From Methanobacterium spitsbergense (GTDB lineage: Archaea > Methanobacteriota > Methanobacteria > Methanobacteriales > Methanobacteriaceae): 64,000 nt of DNA. The notes under the pieces are model-generated. The model did no database searches, had not been told where the DNA came from, and saw nothing but the letters and a program-made list of their open reading frames with translations. Location of the stretch: assembly GCF_019931065.1 (NCBI RefSeq), contig NZ_JAIOUQ010000013.1, forward strand, positions 1 through 64,000, written 5' to 3'. Below, piece after piece: positions 46,950-57,853 of this stretch; position 1 is the first letter of the stretch, and each line of letters opens with the position of its first letter. The translations under genes were made by a program, and so were the position numbers.

Positions 46950-47240
46950 TTATTTTTCTATAAATTTATCCCAGATCTCTTGAAAAATTTCATAGTTATT
47001 CTCAACTTCATCGGAAAGAAAATATAATTTACTGTAATCATCTCCAGTGGGTTTAACAATATTATTTTCCTCTAAAATTTTAATATGATGTCTAACAGTT
47101 TTATAAGATAAATCTAGTTCCTTTGAAAGTTGATTCGGATTATAAGGTCTGTCTTTAAGCAATTTAATTATCCTGGCACGATTTATACCACCACGTTTAC
47201 CAGTTATCAACCACCAGAGTAGTTTCTTCAAATGTTCCAT
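46950..47240 (-). CDS. winged-helix transcriptional regulator (copy 2)
   Basis: The 96-residue protein reads KKLLWWLITGKRGGINRARIIKLLKDRPYNPNQLSKELDLSYKTVRHHIKILEENNIV: a winged helix almost superimposable on the product at 19145-19438. The C-terminal parts (YFLSDEVENNYEIFQEIWDK) also match in plan. The pair with a membrane protein occurs twice in the window, so the two genes probably act together, for example as a membrane-linked regulatory circuit. Confidence 0.8.
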   Translation of the reverse strand: MEHLKKLLWWLITGKRGGINRARIIKLLKDRPYNPNQLSKELDLSYKTVRHHIKILEENNIVKPTGDDYSKLYFLSDEVENNYEIFQEIWDKFIEK

Positions 47241-47453
47241 AGACTCAAACCCTAATTTACTAAAGAAATCTTTAACTAATGATTTATGGTAATTGCTATA
47301 ATTAAATATTGACTTAATATCCTATGTATAAATTCCATATATTATTATAATAGATTTATCCGAGATATAAAAAAAATTATTTAATTGATACAATTAGATT
47401 TGAAACATTAAGTAAAAAATCTATGAAGTTAAGAATAAAAGAAAAATAAAATA

Positions 47454-47714
47454 TTATTTAATATCATCCACTATGGAGTTATAATATTCCTTTAAAATCT
47501 TAGGACAATCAGGACATTCTTCCATTGAACGATTCAATGATAAATCAATTTCCCTATTTTTCCTTTGAATTTCAACATTTGTTACATATTCGTGTTCTAA
47601 AAATTTCTCTTTAATTATATCTAACTTATCAGAGGGTATAGTCACATCTGAAATTAGTATAGTAGACTTATCTTGTCCCGTATGTCCAACAATATGTCCA
47701 ATAAATTCTACCAT
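47454..47714 (-). CDS. small protein of unknown function with CxxC
   Basis: The 86-residue protein starts MVEFIGHIVGHTGQDKSTILISDVTIPSDKLDIIKEKFLEHEYVTNVEI, a beta-alpha-beta start, and ends with ECPDCPKILKEYYNSI. The C-P-D-C pair could bind metal or be redox-active. The early part resembles small ferredoxin-like-fold regulators. No family is assigned. It is a stand-alone minus-strand gene. Confidence 0.55.
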   Translation of the reverse strand: MVEFIGHIVGHTGQDKSTILISDVTIPSDKLDIIKEKFLEHEYVTNVEIQRKNREIDLSLNRSMEECPDCPKILKEYYNSIVDDIK

Positions 47715-48237
47715 TTTTTATCACCATTATTATATATGGTCATCAAAATTTAAATAATTTTCTTTGAACATAACATAAATTTCATGGGTTAGATTAACTT
47801 TTTAAAGCATTAAATCATTTTAATACATACAAAAATATTATCTCTGGTTGCAATGAAAAATGGTTATACTCATACTCAAACATGCATGGATATATATTGA
47901 GATTGATATATAAAATTGTTAATTTGTATTAAGTTTTTGTTCAAATGGAAAGAATTCGTTCAGAGTTATCTTATGATATCTATACAATGTTTCAATTTTT
48001 ATTCTAGTTCCTTTCATTGAGAATAGTATTAAAAATGCGGAATCATTTTCAAATTGAGTAATGAATATTTATTGTAATTCAAGGAAGTGATTTCCAAAAA
48101 CTTATGTAAGAAACGAAACTAGTATTACATTATGAGATTGGGTGTAATTTTGGGAAAAAATTCTTAACTTCTATTCTTTTAATAAGGTTTTTCATAATTG
48201 TTATTGGAGTAGTTAAGGATGTTGAAATGGTGATTTT
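47715..48237. other. intergenic region between divergent genes
   Basis: About 520 AT-rich bases with no supported gene. The end carries TGAAATGGTGATTTT, the ribosome binding site of the lipoprotein gene. Confidence 0.45.
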
Positions 48238-48741
48238 ATGAAAAAAATATTTTTAGGCATTATAGGATTGTTATTAGTTGTAATAATGGTATCTGGATGT
48301 ACTGATTCGGTTTCCCAGACCACCAAACATTTTGATAATGGTGTTATTGCTTTTGATTATCCTTCAAATATGGTAATTGAAGATCATGGAATTTACGGTA
48401 TTTTCGTAAAAGATGGGTCAACAATAGAGGTTAGTATGCTAATAAAAAATTATAATACTTCTAACTCAAATTATACAATTCTCAGTGATAACAACATTAA
48501 ATATCTTGATCCCAACACGAATGCTACCAAGAAAATAATTAGTGGAAGAACTGCATATGATTTAGTTTCGAAAAGTATTGGGAAAAATGGGGAGACAATA
48601 ACTAGTTATTCCACATTTATAGATATTGGGACAGGTCAAATGGACATATCTCCAAGTTTTGAATCTAATATAAATGATCAAAAGGATACATCATTTTATA
48701 AAACGTATCAAATGATAGTTAATAGTTTCCAGGTTAAATAA
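48238..48741 (+). CDS. lipoprotein with PsbP/DcrB-like domain
   Basis: The 167-residue protein has a lipoprotein signal (KKIFLGIIGLLLVVIMVSGC, lipid Cys at residue 21). The domain that follows opens HFDNGVIAFDYPSNMVI and ends FYKTYQMIVNSFQVK, the pattern of small PsbP/DcrB-like stress lipoproteins common in Methanobacterium. It should be anchored outside the membrane. GGTGATTTT precedes the ATG. Function is unknown. Confidence 0.75.
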   Translation: MKKIFLGIIGLLLVVIMVSGCTDSVSQTTKHFDNGVIAFDYPSNMVIEDHGIYGIFVKDGSTIEVSMLIKNYNTSNSNYTILSDNNIKYLDPNTNATKKIISGRTAYDLVSKSIGKNGETITSYSTFIDIGTGQMDISPSFESNINDQKDTSFYKTYQMIVNSFQVK

Positions 48742-48893
48742 ACGTCTCCACTTAGATTAATCTTGCTGTAATCATTGTTTTTGCCATTTAAAGATTCCAA
48801 TTTTTCCTTTTTTTTATTTTAAATTGTAATCTTGAAAAATGGTTATTATCATATTTAATTTACCAATAGATTATAATTCAATAATCTATTATC

Positions 48894-49880
48894 TTAGTCC
48901 GTGGAATCTAATAATTCTGCTGTTTTGAATATTTCTTCAAAAACCCAGTTCATACTAAGGTACCTCTCTCCTGTATCGGGTAGGATTACAACTATGAGTT
49001 TTCCTTTGTTTTCTTCTTTTTTGGCAAGTTGAAGTCCTGCATAGGTTGCTGCGCCTGAAGATATACCTGCAAGTATTCCTTCTTCTCTTGCAAGTGCTAA
49101 AAGAGTTTTTGCTGCATTGTCATCTGAAACCTGTATAATGTCATCTATAACTTTTGTATCAAGCACATCAGGCACAAAACCCGGTCCTATACCCTGTATT
49201 TTATGAGGCCCAGGTTTTCCACCAGACAGCACAGGGGATGTAGCAGGTTCAACAGCTATGGCTTTAACTGCAGGATTGAGTTCTTTAAGTGCCTGGCCCA
49301 CTCCCGTTATTGTACCGCCTGTTCCAACTCCTGAAACAAATATATCTACCTTTCCTTCTGTATCTCTCCATATTTCCTGTGCAGTTGTTTCCTTGTGTAT
49401 CTTGGGATTGGCATCATTTTTAAATTGCTGCGACATCACAGCATTTGGCATTTCAGTTACAAGCTCGTCTGCTCTTGCAATGGCTCCTTTCATTCCATCA
49501 ACACCTGGTGTTAATACAATCTCTGCTCCGAGCAGAGTCAGTAGTTTTCTACGTTCAATTGACATTGTATCAGGCATGGTCAGGATAAGCCTGTATCCTC
49601 TTTGTGCTGCAACAAATGCAAGACCAATTCCTGTGTTTCCACTTGTAGGTTCGATGAGTATACTATCTTTAGTAATTACTCCGGCTTCTTCGCCTGCCTC
49701 TATCATTGCAACTCCAATTCTGTCCTTAACACTTGATAGGGGGTTGAATGATTCAAGTTTAACTACTACATCAGCTTTTGAGTCTTTTGTTAATTTATTT
49801 AACCTTACTATGGGGGTGTTACCAATTGTTTCTGTAATGTTATTTAAAATTCCCCTTGTTAATGTAGGTATTTTAACCAT
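48894..49880 (-). CDS. cysK: cysteine synthase A (O-acetylserine sulfhydrylase type)
   Basis: The 328-residue PLP enzyme has the full CysK signature: [27 protein letters not shown] with Lys52 as the PLP lysine, [44 protein letters not shown] and ISSGAAT. It makes cysteine from an activated serine and sulfide. GAAGGTGGAAAA precedes the ATG. The usual partner CysE is not in the window. Many methanogens make Cys by the tRNA route, so this gene adds a second route and may serve thiol supply for the metal-resistance functions. Confidence 0.95.
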   Translation of the reverse strand: MVKIPTLTRGILNNITETIGNTPIVRLNKLTKDSKADVVVKLESFNPLSSVKDRIGVAMIEAGEEAGVITKDSILIEPTSGNTGIGLAFVAAQRGYRLILTMPDTMSIERRKLLTLLGAEIVLTPGVDGMKGAIARADELVTEMPNAVMSQQFKNDANPKIHKETTAQEIWRDTEGKVDIFVSGVGTGGTITGVGQALKELNPAVKAIAVEPATSPVLSGGKPGPHKIQGIGPGFVPDVLDTKVIDDIIQVSDDNAAKTLLALAREEGILAGISSGAATYAGLQLAKKEENKGKLIVVILPDTGERYLSMNWVFEEIFKTAELLDSTD

Positions 49881-50192
49881 TTTTCCACCTTCTTATATTA
49901 AAATTAATATATTTTACTATACTTATATTGTCTATTGTTACTTAATAAAATTTCCTTTTAAACCGTAAAAACCCTTAATACAAGTTTATTACTCTTGAAA
50001 TCTCTTTTCAATTTTAATCCGTAATTAATAATATAATAAAGAAAATTAACATTATATAAAACATCTAAAGGGTATTTAAAAAATTATTCAATCTTGATTA
50101 AAAAAAATATTAGCTTCAATTTTTTTTATTCTCAATTAATATACTATACAAGTTTTGAGTACTGTTTGGTAACAATAAATTTCAATTTGGGC
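49881..50192. other. intergenic region upstream of cysK
   Basis: A 312-base AT-rich gap containing the cysK promoter and the end of the methyltransferase gene. ATTATATAAAAC near 50052 could be a TATA element. No gene is seen. Confidence 0.4.
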
Positions 50193-50735
50193 TTATTTTT
50201 TGTATGATTTTTTATATGGGATAAATAATGGTACGTTTCTCTTGTATGAGAGGTATTTTTTCCCGAATTTCTGGGATAATTGATTTTCTTCTGATTTTGC
50301 TGTGAAATAGAATAAAAACAGGAATAAAACAGAACTGATTAAAATGAATGTGAATGGTAAAACCAAGAACCATCCCAAAATCAAAATGGTAGCTCCAAAA
50401 TACATGGGATTACGTGTATATCCATAAATTCCTGTAGTTACCAATTCTTCTTCGTTTTCATATCCAGATGCAGAATATGTTAATTTTAAATCTTTAATAC
50501 CTTTATATATGGTCCATACCGCTGTTATTATTAAAATTACTCCAATAATTATTCCATAAGGATAAATAAATGACAAATACCATGGTAGATGAAGTAACAA
50601 TGTAATTCCTATGGGGATTAATATAAATAAAACTAAAAATGTTAACACAAGTTTAATAAACGGTATAAATGATCGGCTTTTACGTTTTTCAACCTTCCCC
50701 TTTGCATCTTCTTTATCGCTTCTTATAACAATCAT
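50193..50735 (-). CDS. isoprenylcysteine carboxyl methyltransferase-family protein
   Basis: The 180-residue membrane protein has about four helices and the ICMT/phospholipid-methyltransferase signature: LVTTGIYGYTRNPMYFGATILILGW, then a C-terminal helix and SEENQLSQKFGKKYLSYKRNVPLFIP. The R-N-P-M-Y and E-E motifs bind SAM and substrate in this family. The methyl acceptor is unknown. A basic N-terminal tail (KVEKRKSRS) precedes the first helix. The gene is divergent from copA. Confidence 0.85.
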   Translation of the reverse strand: MIVIRSDKEDAKGKVEKRKSRSFIPFIKLVLTFLVLFILIPIGITLLLHLPWYLSFIYPYGIIIGVILIITAVWTIYKGIKDLKLTYSASGYENEEELVTTGIYGYTRNPMYFGATILILGWFLVLPFTFILISSVLFLFLFYFTAKSEENQLSQKFGKKYLSYKRNVPLFIPYKKSYKK

Positions 50736-50950
50736 ATTTAAGCACCGTTTATTGAATTAACTCTTTAACTATTATTCATAATCCCATTATTAATCTATTT
50801 TTCTGTAAACCTAAAATTCAAATTCAAATTGAGTAGATTATACATTTAATCTTTGATACTAAAATTATTATTACATCCCTAATATTAGATAAAAATTATT
50901 AGTCAAGAAAAACAAATAACATGTTACGTTAACAATTATGGGGAAAATAA

Positions 50951-53386
50951 ATGGCAGAAAAATCCAAAAAAAAGGCAGAGATCAAAGTTTCTGGAATGAG
51001 TTGTGCATCTTGTGCATTAAATGTTGAAAAATCATTGAAAGGTCTTGAGGGTGTAGATGAAGCTAATGTTAACATTGGTACCGAAAAGGCAACTGTTGAA
51101 TATGATCCTGAAAAATTGAAACTTGCTGAATTGGAAAATGCAGTAGAAGAAGCAGGATATGGAGTAGTGAATGAAAAAGTTATTCTTAAAATTGGTGGAA
51201 TGACATGCGTTATGTGTGTAAAAGCCATAGAAGATGTGCTAGGTAAACTTGATGGAATTAGCAATGTGACTGTTAATCTCACATCTGAAAAAGCCTATGT
51301 CACATATAATCCTCAAATGGTTTCAATAACTGATATGAAAAATGAAATTGAGGATCTGGGCTATCAATATCTGGGTGTTGAAGGTAAAGAGTCTGAGAAT
51401 CTTGAAGAAGAATTAAGGGAGAAGGATCTTAAAATTAAAAGAAAGCGAATGTTGGTATCGTTTGGTTTTGGAATTCCACTGGGAATTTTAACCTTCGTTA
51501 CATGGCCACTACCAATTTCATTCTCACTATTCAGTTTGATAGTATCAATCATACCCTTTATCTATGTAAGTTATCCAATATTCTCTGCTGGTTTCCGATC
51601 ATTAAAGAACAGACATTTGGATATGGATGTCATGTACTCTATGGGAGTGGGAGTTGCCTATGGTTCAAGTGTTTTAGGCACATTTAGTATTGTTTTAAAT
51701 CCACAATTCTTATTTTATGATACAGCACTTTTACTAACAGGATTCCTTACATTAGGAAGATATTTAGAAACCAGAGCAAAAGGAAGGACTTCAACTGCCA
51801 TAAAAAAACTGGTTGGATTACAGGCAAAAACAGCAACAATTCTCCGAAATAATGAGGAAATAGAAATTCCAATTGAAGATGTTCAAATGAATGATCTTGT
51901 AGTTGTTAAGCCGGGTGAAAAGATCCCCACCGATGGTGAAGTGGTAAGCGGTGAAAGTTATGTTGATGAATCAGCAATAACAGGAGAACCGATTCCAGTC
52001 TTAAAAGATACGGGTAAATCTGTTGTTGGTGGAACCATTAATCAAAATGGTATAATAAGATTTAAAGCCATGAAAATAGGTAAGGATACAGTACTTTCTC
52101 AAATAATTAAACTGGTTGAAGATGCCCAGGGTTCAAAACCGGATGTACAGAGAATAGCAGATACTGCGGTAAGTTATTTTATACCAACAGTACTGACAAT
52201 AGCAGTTGCAGCCTTTCTATTCTGGTATTTTGTTTCTGGAACAACCCTTATATTTGCACTCACAGTTCTGATTTCTATTCTGGTTGTTGCATGTCCATGT
52301 GCTCTGGGATTGGCATCACCAACAGCGGTTACCGTTGGTATTGGTAGAGGGGCTGATTTTGGAATTTTAGTTAAAAATGGTGAAGCATTAGAAGTATCAG
52401 AAAAACTCACCACCATACTATTTGACAAAACAGGAACACTCACCAAGGGTAAACCCGAAGTTACTGATGTATTTACAATGGGATTTGATAATAAAGAATT
52501 ATTAAAATTCGCTGCCAGTGTTGAAAGAAATTCCCAACATCCGCTTGGAGAAGCATTGGTCAGGAAAGCACAGGCAGAAAATGTAGTTTTGGTTGAAAGT
52601 CAGAATTTTGATACTGTTGGTGGAAAAGGAGTAGTAGCAACAGTTGAAGGTAAACGGGTACTTATAGGAAACAAAGCTATGTTAAAAGGTAATGGATTCA
52701 TGATATCTGATGAATATAATGAAATAATATCTGAATTTGGAATTGCCGGCAAAACAGCAGTTTTAATTGGGATTGATAACGAATTAGCGGGTATAATTGC
52801 AATAGCAGATACTTTAAAGGAAAATGCCAGCAAAGCCATTGAAGGCCTTAGAAAAATGAACCTCAAAGTGGTTATGATAACAGGAGACAATGAAAAAACA
52901 GCCATGGCCATAGCAAAACAGGCCGGAATTCATGATGTAATTGCGGAAGTTTTACCACAGGATAAATCTGATGAAGTTAAAAGACTTCAAGATGCAGGAG
53001 AGATAGTTGCATTTGTAGGTGATGGTATTAACGATGCACCAGCACTTGCCCAATCAGATGTTGGAATTGCAATAGGAAGCGGTACCGATGTGGCTATAGA
53101 AAGCGGTGAAATCGTTCTAATAAAAGATGATCTTAACGATGCTATTGCAAGTATACAATTGAGTAAAAAAGTTATGTCCAAGATAAAACAGAATTTATTC
53201 TGGGCATTTGCCTACAACGTTGTGCTAATACCTGTTGCAGCAGGAATACTATATCCATTCTATGGTATCACATTCAGGCCGGAATTTGCAGGATTAGCAA
53301 TGGCATTAAGTTCAGTTTCTGTATTAACCCTTTCATTACTCTTAAAAGGATATGTTCCTCCTGCAAAACAAACAAAACACCACTAA
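50951..53386 (+). CDS. copA: copper-exporting P1B-type ATPase CopA
   Basis: The 811-residue protein has two heavy-metal-associated domains (GMSCASC and GMTCVMC, about residues 15-150). The P1B ATPase core carries TGEPIPV, the metal-gate motif CPC (448-450) in [21 protein letters not shown] with Asp492, [16 protein letters not shown] and [14 protein letters not shown]. The CPC gate fits Cu+ export. ATGGGGAAAATAA precedes the ATG. It is likely induced by copper, perhaps through the palindrome or the PadR regulator downstream. Confidence 0.95.
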   Translation: MAEKSKKKAEIKVSGMSCASCALNVEKSLKGLEGVDEANVNIGTEKATVEYDPEKLKLAELENAVEEAGYGVVNEKVILKIGGMTCVMCVKAIEDVLGKLDGISNVTVNLTSEKAYVTYNPQMVSITDMKNEIEDLGYQYLGVEGKESENLEEELREKDLKIKRKRMLVSFGFGIPLGILTFVTWPLPISFSLFSLIVSIIPFIYVSYPIFSAGFRSLKNRHLDMDVMYSMGVGVAYGSSVLGTFSIVLNPQFLFYDTALLLTGFLTLGRYLETRAKGRTSTAIKKLVGLQAKTATILRNNEEIEIPIEDVQMNDLVVVKPGEKIPTDGEVVSGESYVDESAITGEPIPVLKDTGKSVVGGTINQNGIIRFKAMKIGKDTVLSQIIKLVEDAQGSKPDVQRIADTAVSYFIPTVLTIAVAAFLFWYFVSGTTLIFALTVLISILVVACPCALGLASPTAVTVGIGRGADFGILVKNGEALEVSEKLTTILFDKTGTLTKGKPEVTDVFTMGFDNKELLKFAASVERNSQHPLGEALVRKAQAENVVLVESQNFDTVGGKGVVATVEGKRVLIGNKAMLKGNGFMISDEYNEIISEFGIAGKTAVLIGIDNELAGIIAIADTLKENASKAIEGLRKMNLKVVMITGDNEKTAMAIAKQAGIHDVIAEVLPQDKSDEVKRLQDAGEIVAFVGDGINDAPALAQSDVGIAIGSGTDVAIESGEIVLIKDDLNDAIASIQLSKKVMSKIKQNLFWAFAYNVVLIPVAAGILYPFYGITFRPEFAGLAMALSSVSVLTLSLLLKGYVPPAKQTKHH

Positions 53387-53539
53387 ATTGAATTAATAAA
53401 ATATTTTTTTGAAAATTATATGCACGAATTTGTTGTAATTCATATTTTAATATTTTTTGTGGCTTAAATTTTCATTATACATATATTTTTACTAATACAT
53501 ATCAAAAGAAATATAAATTTAAATACTAATATCTACAAG

Positions 53540-53557
53540 TACTAATATATATTAGTA
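53540..53557. promoter_or_regulatory. 18-bp perfect palindrome TACTAATATATATTAGTA
   Basis: TACTAATATATATTAGTA is perfectly self-complementary. Further TACTAAT half-sites lie at about 53486 and 53524. The cluster sits 150 bases past copA and 175 bases before the PadR-family gene, and looks like the operator of that regulator. Confidence 0.5.
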
Positions 53558-53731
53558 AATATGAGATGGGTTTTTATAGATAGAAAGGGCTATAAAACAT
53601 TTTCCAGTGAAAATCTGATATGGAGAATATGTTTAATGATATAAAATACCTGTAATTTATCGAATGGGGTCTAATGGAATAAATAATGAAACTATTTATG
53701 ATATTTGAAAAAAACTTATAAATAAAACTTA

Positions 53732-54307
53732 TTGGTGGTGATTGAAATACTCTCAAAACTTTCTAATCTTGTACTCGGACTCTTATGGAAAAAATCTTTA
53801 AACCCTTATGAGATAACCAAATTAATGGAACGCCCGGGAATTCAGGATTGGTTCCCTATGAATGTTTCTTCTATATATACAACCATTAAAAATTTACATA
53901 AAAAAGGTTACATTACCGGTGAAATTCAAGATGAAGGAAATAGAAAAACCATATACACGTTAACTGAAAAAGGTGAAAAAGCGCTTAAAGATTCACTAGA
54001 ATTAGGTTTGGAATCTTTCAATGTACAGGCAACTCATTTTGGAACATCATTATTTCATATTTGTATCTTGGATAAAGATGAGGCTATAAAATTACTTGAA
54101 AAAAGGATTATGGGTTTGGAAGGAATTAAATTTAAAGCTACAGAAAGAGTATCTAAATCCAGTTTGAAACTACCTTTTAACTTTAAAATGATGCAGAAAT
54201 CCAACATTGAACGAATAAAGACAGAAATAAAAATCACTTCTGAACTCATAGACGAAATAAAAGCTGAAGACCAATGGAATTCTTCATTTATAGATTTTAT
54301 GCAGTGA
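53732..54307 (+). CDS. PadR-family transcriptional regulator
   Basis: The 191-residue protein has a winged helix typical of PadR: NLVLGLLWKKSLNPYEITKLMERPGIQDWFPMNVSSIYTTIKNLHKKGYITGEIQDEGNRKTIYTLTEKGEKALKD. A helical C-terminal effector/dimer domain follows. The start is not fixed: TTG 53732 or GTG 53735/53738 in the TTGGTGGTGATT cluster. An 18-bp palindrome lies upstream and could be its site. Confidence 0.85.
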   Translation: MVVIEILSKLSNLVLGLLWKKSLNPYEITKLMERPGIQDWFPMNVSSIYTTIKNLHKKGYITGEIQDEGNRKTIYTLTEKGEKALKDSLELGLESFNVQATHFGTSLFHICILDKDEAIKLLEKRIMGLEGIKFKATERVSKSSLKLPFNFKMMQKSNIERIKTEIKITSELIDEIKAEDQWNSSFIDFMQ

Positions 54308-54384
54308 TTTTTTTGAATTAAAAATAACTAAAGAAACTAACAGTATTTTCATAGATTAAATTAGATATAAATAAAAAATTAGGA

Positions 54385-55215
54385 TTAAATTAATGGTTTA
54401 GGTATTTTTGCATGCTTTTTTTCCTTTAAACCACCAATTTTATCTATCCTCAGTTTTAGAAATCTTTTACCTGCCTCTGTTACACCATATATTGGTATTG
54501 AAGCTCCGGCCTTGAAACAGTTTTTTTCTCCTCCAATTTCTCTAATATACTTGGATGCACATCCAGTTACGACATCTGCATTATTAAATATTGTTTTTGC
54601 ATCTTCTTTAGAGATTTGACTCAAATGTGCTGCAAAAATGTAGATCTTGATGCCTTTATTTTCACTTTCAATTTCCCTGAGCTTTGTTGCATCAGAAGCA
54701 GAAACAATGGTAACTGCAATTTTTTTGTAGCCCATGTCTATAGCTTTTAATATGCCTTTTATCTGGTCAATTAAAACATTTTCAGGATCGAGAACATTTT
54801 CACTTCCAATCTCTTTAATTACATTAGATAAAGGAGATGTACTTAAAAGTCCAGAAACTCTACCTCCTGTTCCCTGAACTATTTCGGGTTCGGTTAATAT
54901 AACTGTTCCACATCCTTCACACACACTTACAACACTGTCAATTTCTCTTTCCACAATAAGAGTTGTTAGTATTTCTGAAACTCCGAAAGATAAAAAATCC
55001 TTCATTCGTATGGTTCTATCCTCTGTGCACATCCCAAAATCTTTTATACGAAACTCTATGTTTTCTTTGATATTTTCGGGTGTAAACTGTTTTATTCCCC
55101 TATATTTGTCAAATATTGGGCAGTAATCAATTTTAGGTTCTCCTACCTCAACAACTTTCCCTTCCTTTACTTTAACCCTAGTTTTTCCAAGGGCCTCAAT
55201 AACATGTTCGTCCAT
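54385..55215 (-). CDS. methanogenesis marker protein 8 (DUF2099)
   Basis: The 276-residue protein matches methanogenesis marker 8: IDYCPIFDKYRGI, DFGMCTEDRTIRMKDFLSFGVSEI, VCEGCGTVI...PEIVQGTGGRVSGLLSTSPL, and VTGCASKYIREIGG. The Cys residues suggest metal or cluster binding. The protein is found in nearly all methanogens; it is linked by co-occurrence to methyl-coenzyme M reductase activity, but its reaction is unknown. TAGGTGAA precedes the ATG. Confidence 0.9.
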   Translation of the reverse strand: MDEHVIEALGKTRVKVKEGKVVEVGEPKIDYCPIFDKYRGIKQFTPENIKENIEFRIKDFGMCTEDRTIRMKDFLSFGVSEILTTLIVEREIDSVVSVCEGCGTVILTEPEIVQGTGGRVSGLLSTSPLSNVIKEIGSENVLDPENVLIDQIKGILKAIDMGYKKIAVTIVSASDATKLREIESENKGIKIYIFAAHLSQISKEDAKTIFNNADVVTGCASKYIREIGGEKNCFKAGASIPIYGVTEAGKRFLKLRIDKIGGLKEKKHAKIPKPLI

Positions 55216-55380
55216 TTTACATTCACCTAGAAATTCACTATATATTTATATGAACAGCATAGAATAAATTAATATCGTTTTTAATTCGTGATATTATAAA
55301 TTAGGATAACTACAAGATTTTTATATATTTACTTCTTAATAATCTTATTTAGAGCTTAAACTTATAATATGGGAGTTATT

Positions 55381-56553
55381 TTATTGTTTTAATACGAAAA
55401 CATTGAAGAGTAGTGTTATAAGATGAGGATAATTCTTTAAAAATTTGAGTATCGAAAGTTTTGATATGGATTCCACGTTTTTACCTTCTAAAAATTCTGC
55501 TAGCACATTGAAATCATCGTCTTTGAGGTTTTGAAAAATTTCCTGGTATCTTAGAGAGGTTTCCAAGGTCTTTCCAATGGCTGTTCTCCATTGATCTTCA
55601 TATTTTTTAAGATATTTTGAGGATGTATCTTCATTTTCTATGGCTTCTACAGCTATTTCTCCGGCTATTCTACCACATTTCACAGTATTTTGTATTCCTG
55701 CCCCATTCATTGGATCAACTTGTCCTGCTGCATCTCCAACAATCATTAATCCCGATGAATAAGTTTTTTCCATTGGTCCTGCAAGCGGAACTCCCCCAAT
55801 ATTGAGTTCAACAGGTGTTGCATCGAATTTTTTAATAAACTTATTTAAATGGTAGATAGCTGTCTCCTTTGAATTTATTACTCCTAAACCAATATTTGCA
55901 ACTCCATCACCCTTGGGGAATATCCATAAATAACCTCCGGGTGCTATTTTTGCTCCGTGATGTATTTGCAGATAATTAGGATCAATATCCATACCAACCA
56001 TTTCATACTGTGCACATGATGCTATATCTTCTGTTTTATTAACAGTTTTAAGACCAGCCATCCTTGCTATATTTGATTCAAGACCATCTGCAGCTATTAC
56101 AATATCTGCTTTTATTTCAACAGTTTTTCCAAGATGCTTTGCAACAACTCCACAAACATTACCATCTTTTCTTATAAGTTCTTTAACAGTAGTTTTTACC
56201 ATTATATCTGTACCAGCTTTAGCTGATTCTATTGCAAGCTGTTTGTCGAAGATTTTTCGCTCTAATACATATCCTTCCATAAACCCATACATGTTATTAC
56301 CCTTAACTCGGAAGTGCTTGCCACTGGGTGCATAGAAATCCACGCCCTTTATATCGGTACATAAATATTTGGGAGATGGTTCGATTTCAAGGATATTAAA
56401 TGTTTCATTAGTGGTTGCCTCGGCACACTGTACAGGAGTTCCTATTTCCTGTCTTTTTTCAATCATTAACACATCTAAACCCCCTTTAGATGCAAAAAGT
56501 GATTATGTTGAGCCACCTAACCTTCCACCTACAACAACTACATCGTACTTCAT
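55381..56553 (-). pseudogene. geranylgeranyl reductase-family flavoprotein with in-frame stop in the FAD site
   Basis: From ATG 56553 the frame reads MKYDVVVVGGRLGGST, then TAA (56503-56505), then SLFASKGGLDVLMIEKR and on without interruption to 55381. It is thus one open frame apart from one stop, in the GxGxxG region that binds FAD. The rest is complete: EIGTPVQCAEA, ADGLESNIARMAG, GGYLWIFPKGDGVANIGLGV and GLMIVGDAAGQVDPMNGAG. The family saturates archaeal isoprenoid lipids. An internal Met at 56472 would give a protein without the dinucleotide loop. A sequencing error, a nonsense mutation or a rare read-through are all possible. Confidence 0.75.
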
Positions 56554-56919
56554 ATATCAACTTCTCCAATATTTAATAAGAATAATATTTTTGAATAAAT
56601 AATACATTATTACATGTTTTTTCATAGGTCCCTTTGAATATAAAAGTCCTTAAAATATTATTGAATAAGATTAATTTGTATCGGGATCATAATAAAATTA
56701 ATTAAAAGTGAGTGGATCATGGTATAATCTGAACATAATGCTTGCTAAAAATTAAGAGTTTGAATATTTAACTTGTTCCCATTAATTATAATTTGATAAC
56801 TAGTAATATTGAAAAAGGATTTATCAAATAAATAATATTGCAAATTTATAAGATATATTGATTTAATTTATGGAATATGCGAATACAGCTCAAAAAAAAG
56901 ATAGTAAGGTGGTTAAAAA
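56554..56919. other. intergenic region between divergent remnants
   Basis: A 366-base AT-rich gap. ATATTGATTTAATTTATGG near 56856-56874 may belong to the promoter of the following fragment. No gene is seen. Confidence 0.4.
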
Positions 56920-57078
56920 GTGAAGATATTATTAATCAATGGAAGTCCTAGAAAGACTTGGAATACTTCAACTCTATTAAAAAAAGCCTCTGAAGGAGCT
57001 TTGTCTCAAAATGCAGATACAGAAATAATAAACCTCTATGATCTTAACTTTAAAGGTTGTACCAGTTGTTTTTCCTAG
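56920..57078 (+). pseudogene. truncated iron-sulfur flavoprotein/NADPH-FMN reductase
   Basis: GTG 56920 starts a 52-residue frame: VKILLINGSPRKTWNTSTLLKK, IINLYDLNFKGCTSCFS, then TAG. It is the FMN-binding start of the iron-sulfur flavoprotein family, normally about 190 residues. After the TAG the same frame continues with YGGEICKINELKPI, which resembles the next conserved segment, and then stops at about 57177. It is a decayed gene. Confidence 0.65.
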
Positions 57079-57271
57079 TATTTCCACATGACTGCAAGAA
57101 GCCTTCAATATGGGGGTGAAATTTGCAAAATAAATGAATTAAAACCAATAACTGGTTGTTTTAATTTATATTATTGATAGATAGATTTGTATAATTAGTA
57201 TTACAAGTATTATAAGATTAATGGATATATAATAAGATAAAGATGAATTTATTTGGTTTATTAGGAGAAAT

Positions 57272-57853
57272 ATGATGAAGAAGTGGCTATATAAAAATTG
57301 GGCTAAACTCTGTATTATTCTTTCAATAATAGTCACAATTATAAGTTTATTATATGTTAAAACCGATAATATTATCTTGTTTTTAATATGGATTCAAATT
57401 CCAATTTATTTATTACACCAATTTGAAGAGCATTCATGGCCCGGTGGGTTTAAAAGATTTGTTAATAAGGAAATTTTTAATGTTGAAAATGGAGAATATC
57501 CATTAAATGATATCATTATCTTCTGGATAAATGTACCGATTATTTGGATTTTAATGCCAATATTTGCAGTATTATCATTTAATAACCTGTTATTTGGTTT
57601 GTGGATTCCTATTTTCGCAGTTTTCAATAGTTTAACTCATGTAATTGGTGTGATTGTAAAACGTAAATATAATCCTGGACTTTTTGTGAGTGTTGTATTG
57701 GGAATTCCTGTTGCTATCTACACATTATGGCTATTTTACACTCTAATAAACATACCATTGATGGTTACATTATTATCCATAGTTGTGGTACTTTTACTTC
57801 ATTTAGCCATAATTATTCCTGCTGTAAGAAGATCTAAAATCAACAAAGGATAA
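57272..57853 (+). CDS. HXXEE-domain membrane protein
   Basis: The 193-residue protein has about five membrane helices. The diagnostic motif HQFEEHSWPGGF lies at the start of the second helix region, and SLTHVIGVIVKRKYNPGL follows later. This is the HXXEE family, in which His and Glu residues in membrane helices suggest a metal site, but its function is unknown. AGGAGAAAT precedes the ATG. It stands alone. Confidence 0.75.
   Translation: MMKKWLYKNWAKLCIILSIIVTIISLLYVKTDNIILFLIWIQIPIYLLHQFEEHSWPGGFKRFVNKEIFNVENGEYPLNDIIIFWINVPIIWILMPIFAVLSFNNLLFGLWIPIFAVFNSLTHVIGVIVKRKYNPGLFVSVVLGIPVAIYTLWLFYTLINIPLMVTLLSIVVVLLLHLAIIIPAVRRSKINKG

Noticed and set aside
53561..53644. 27-codon plus-strand frame after the PadR palindrome
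   Set aside because: No ribosome binding site and no recognisable product; it may be a gene remnant but cannot be supported.
57079..57177. TAG in the flavoprotein fragment as pyrrolysine codon
   Set aside because: No pyl genes are visible, the downstream residues fit the family only in patches, and the order lacks this amino acid system as far as I know.
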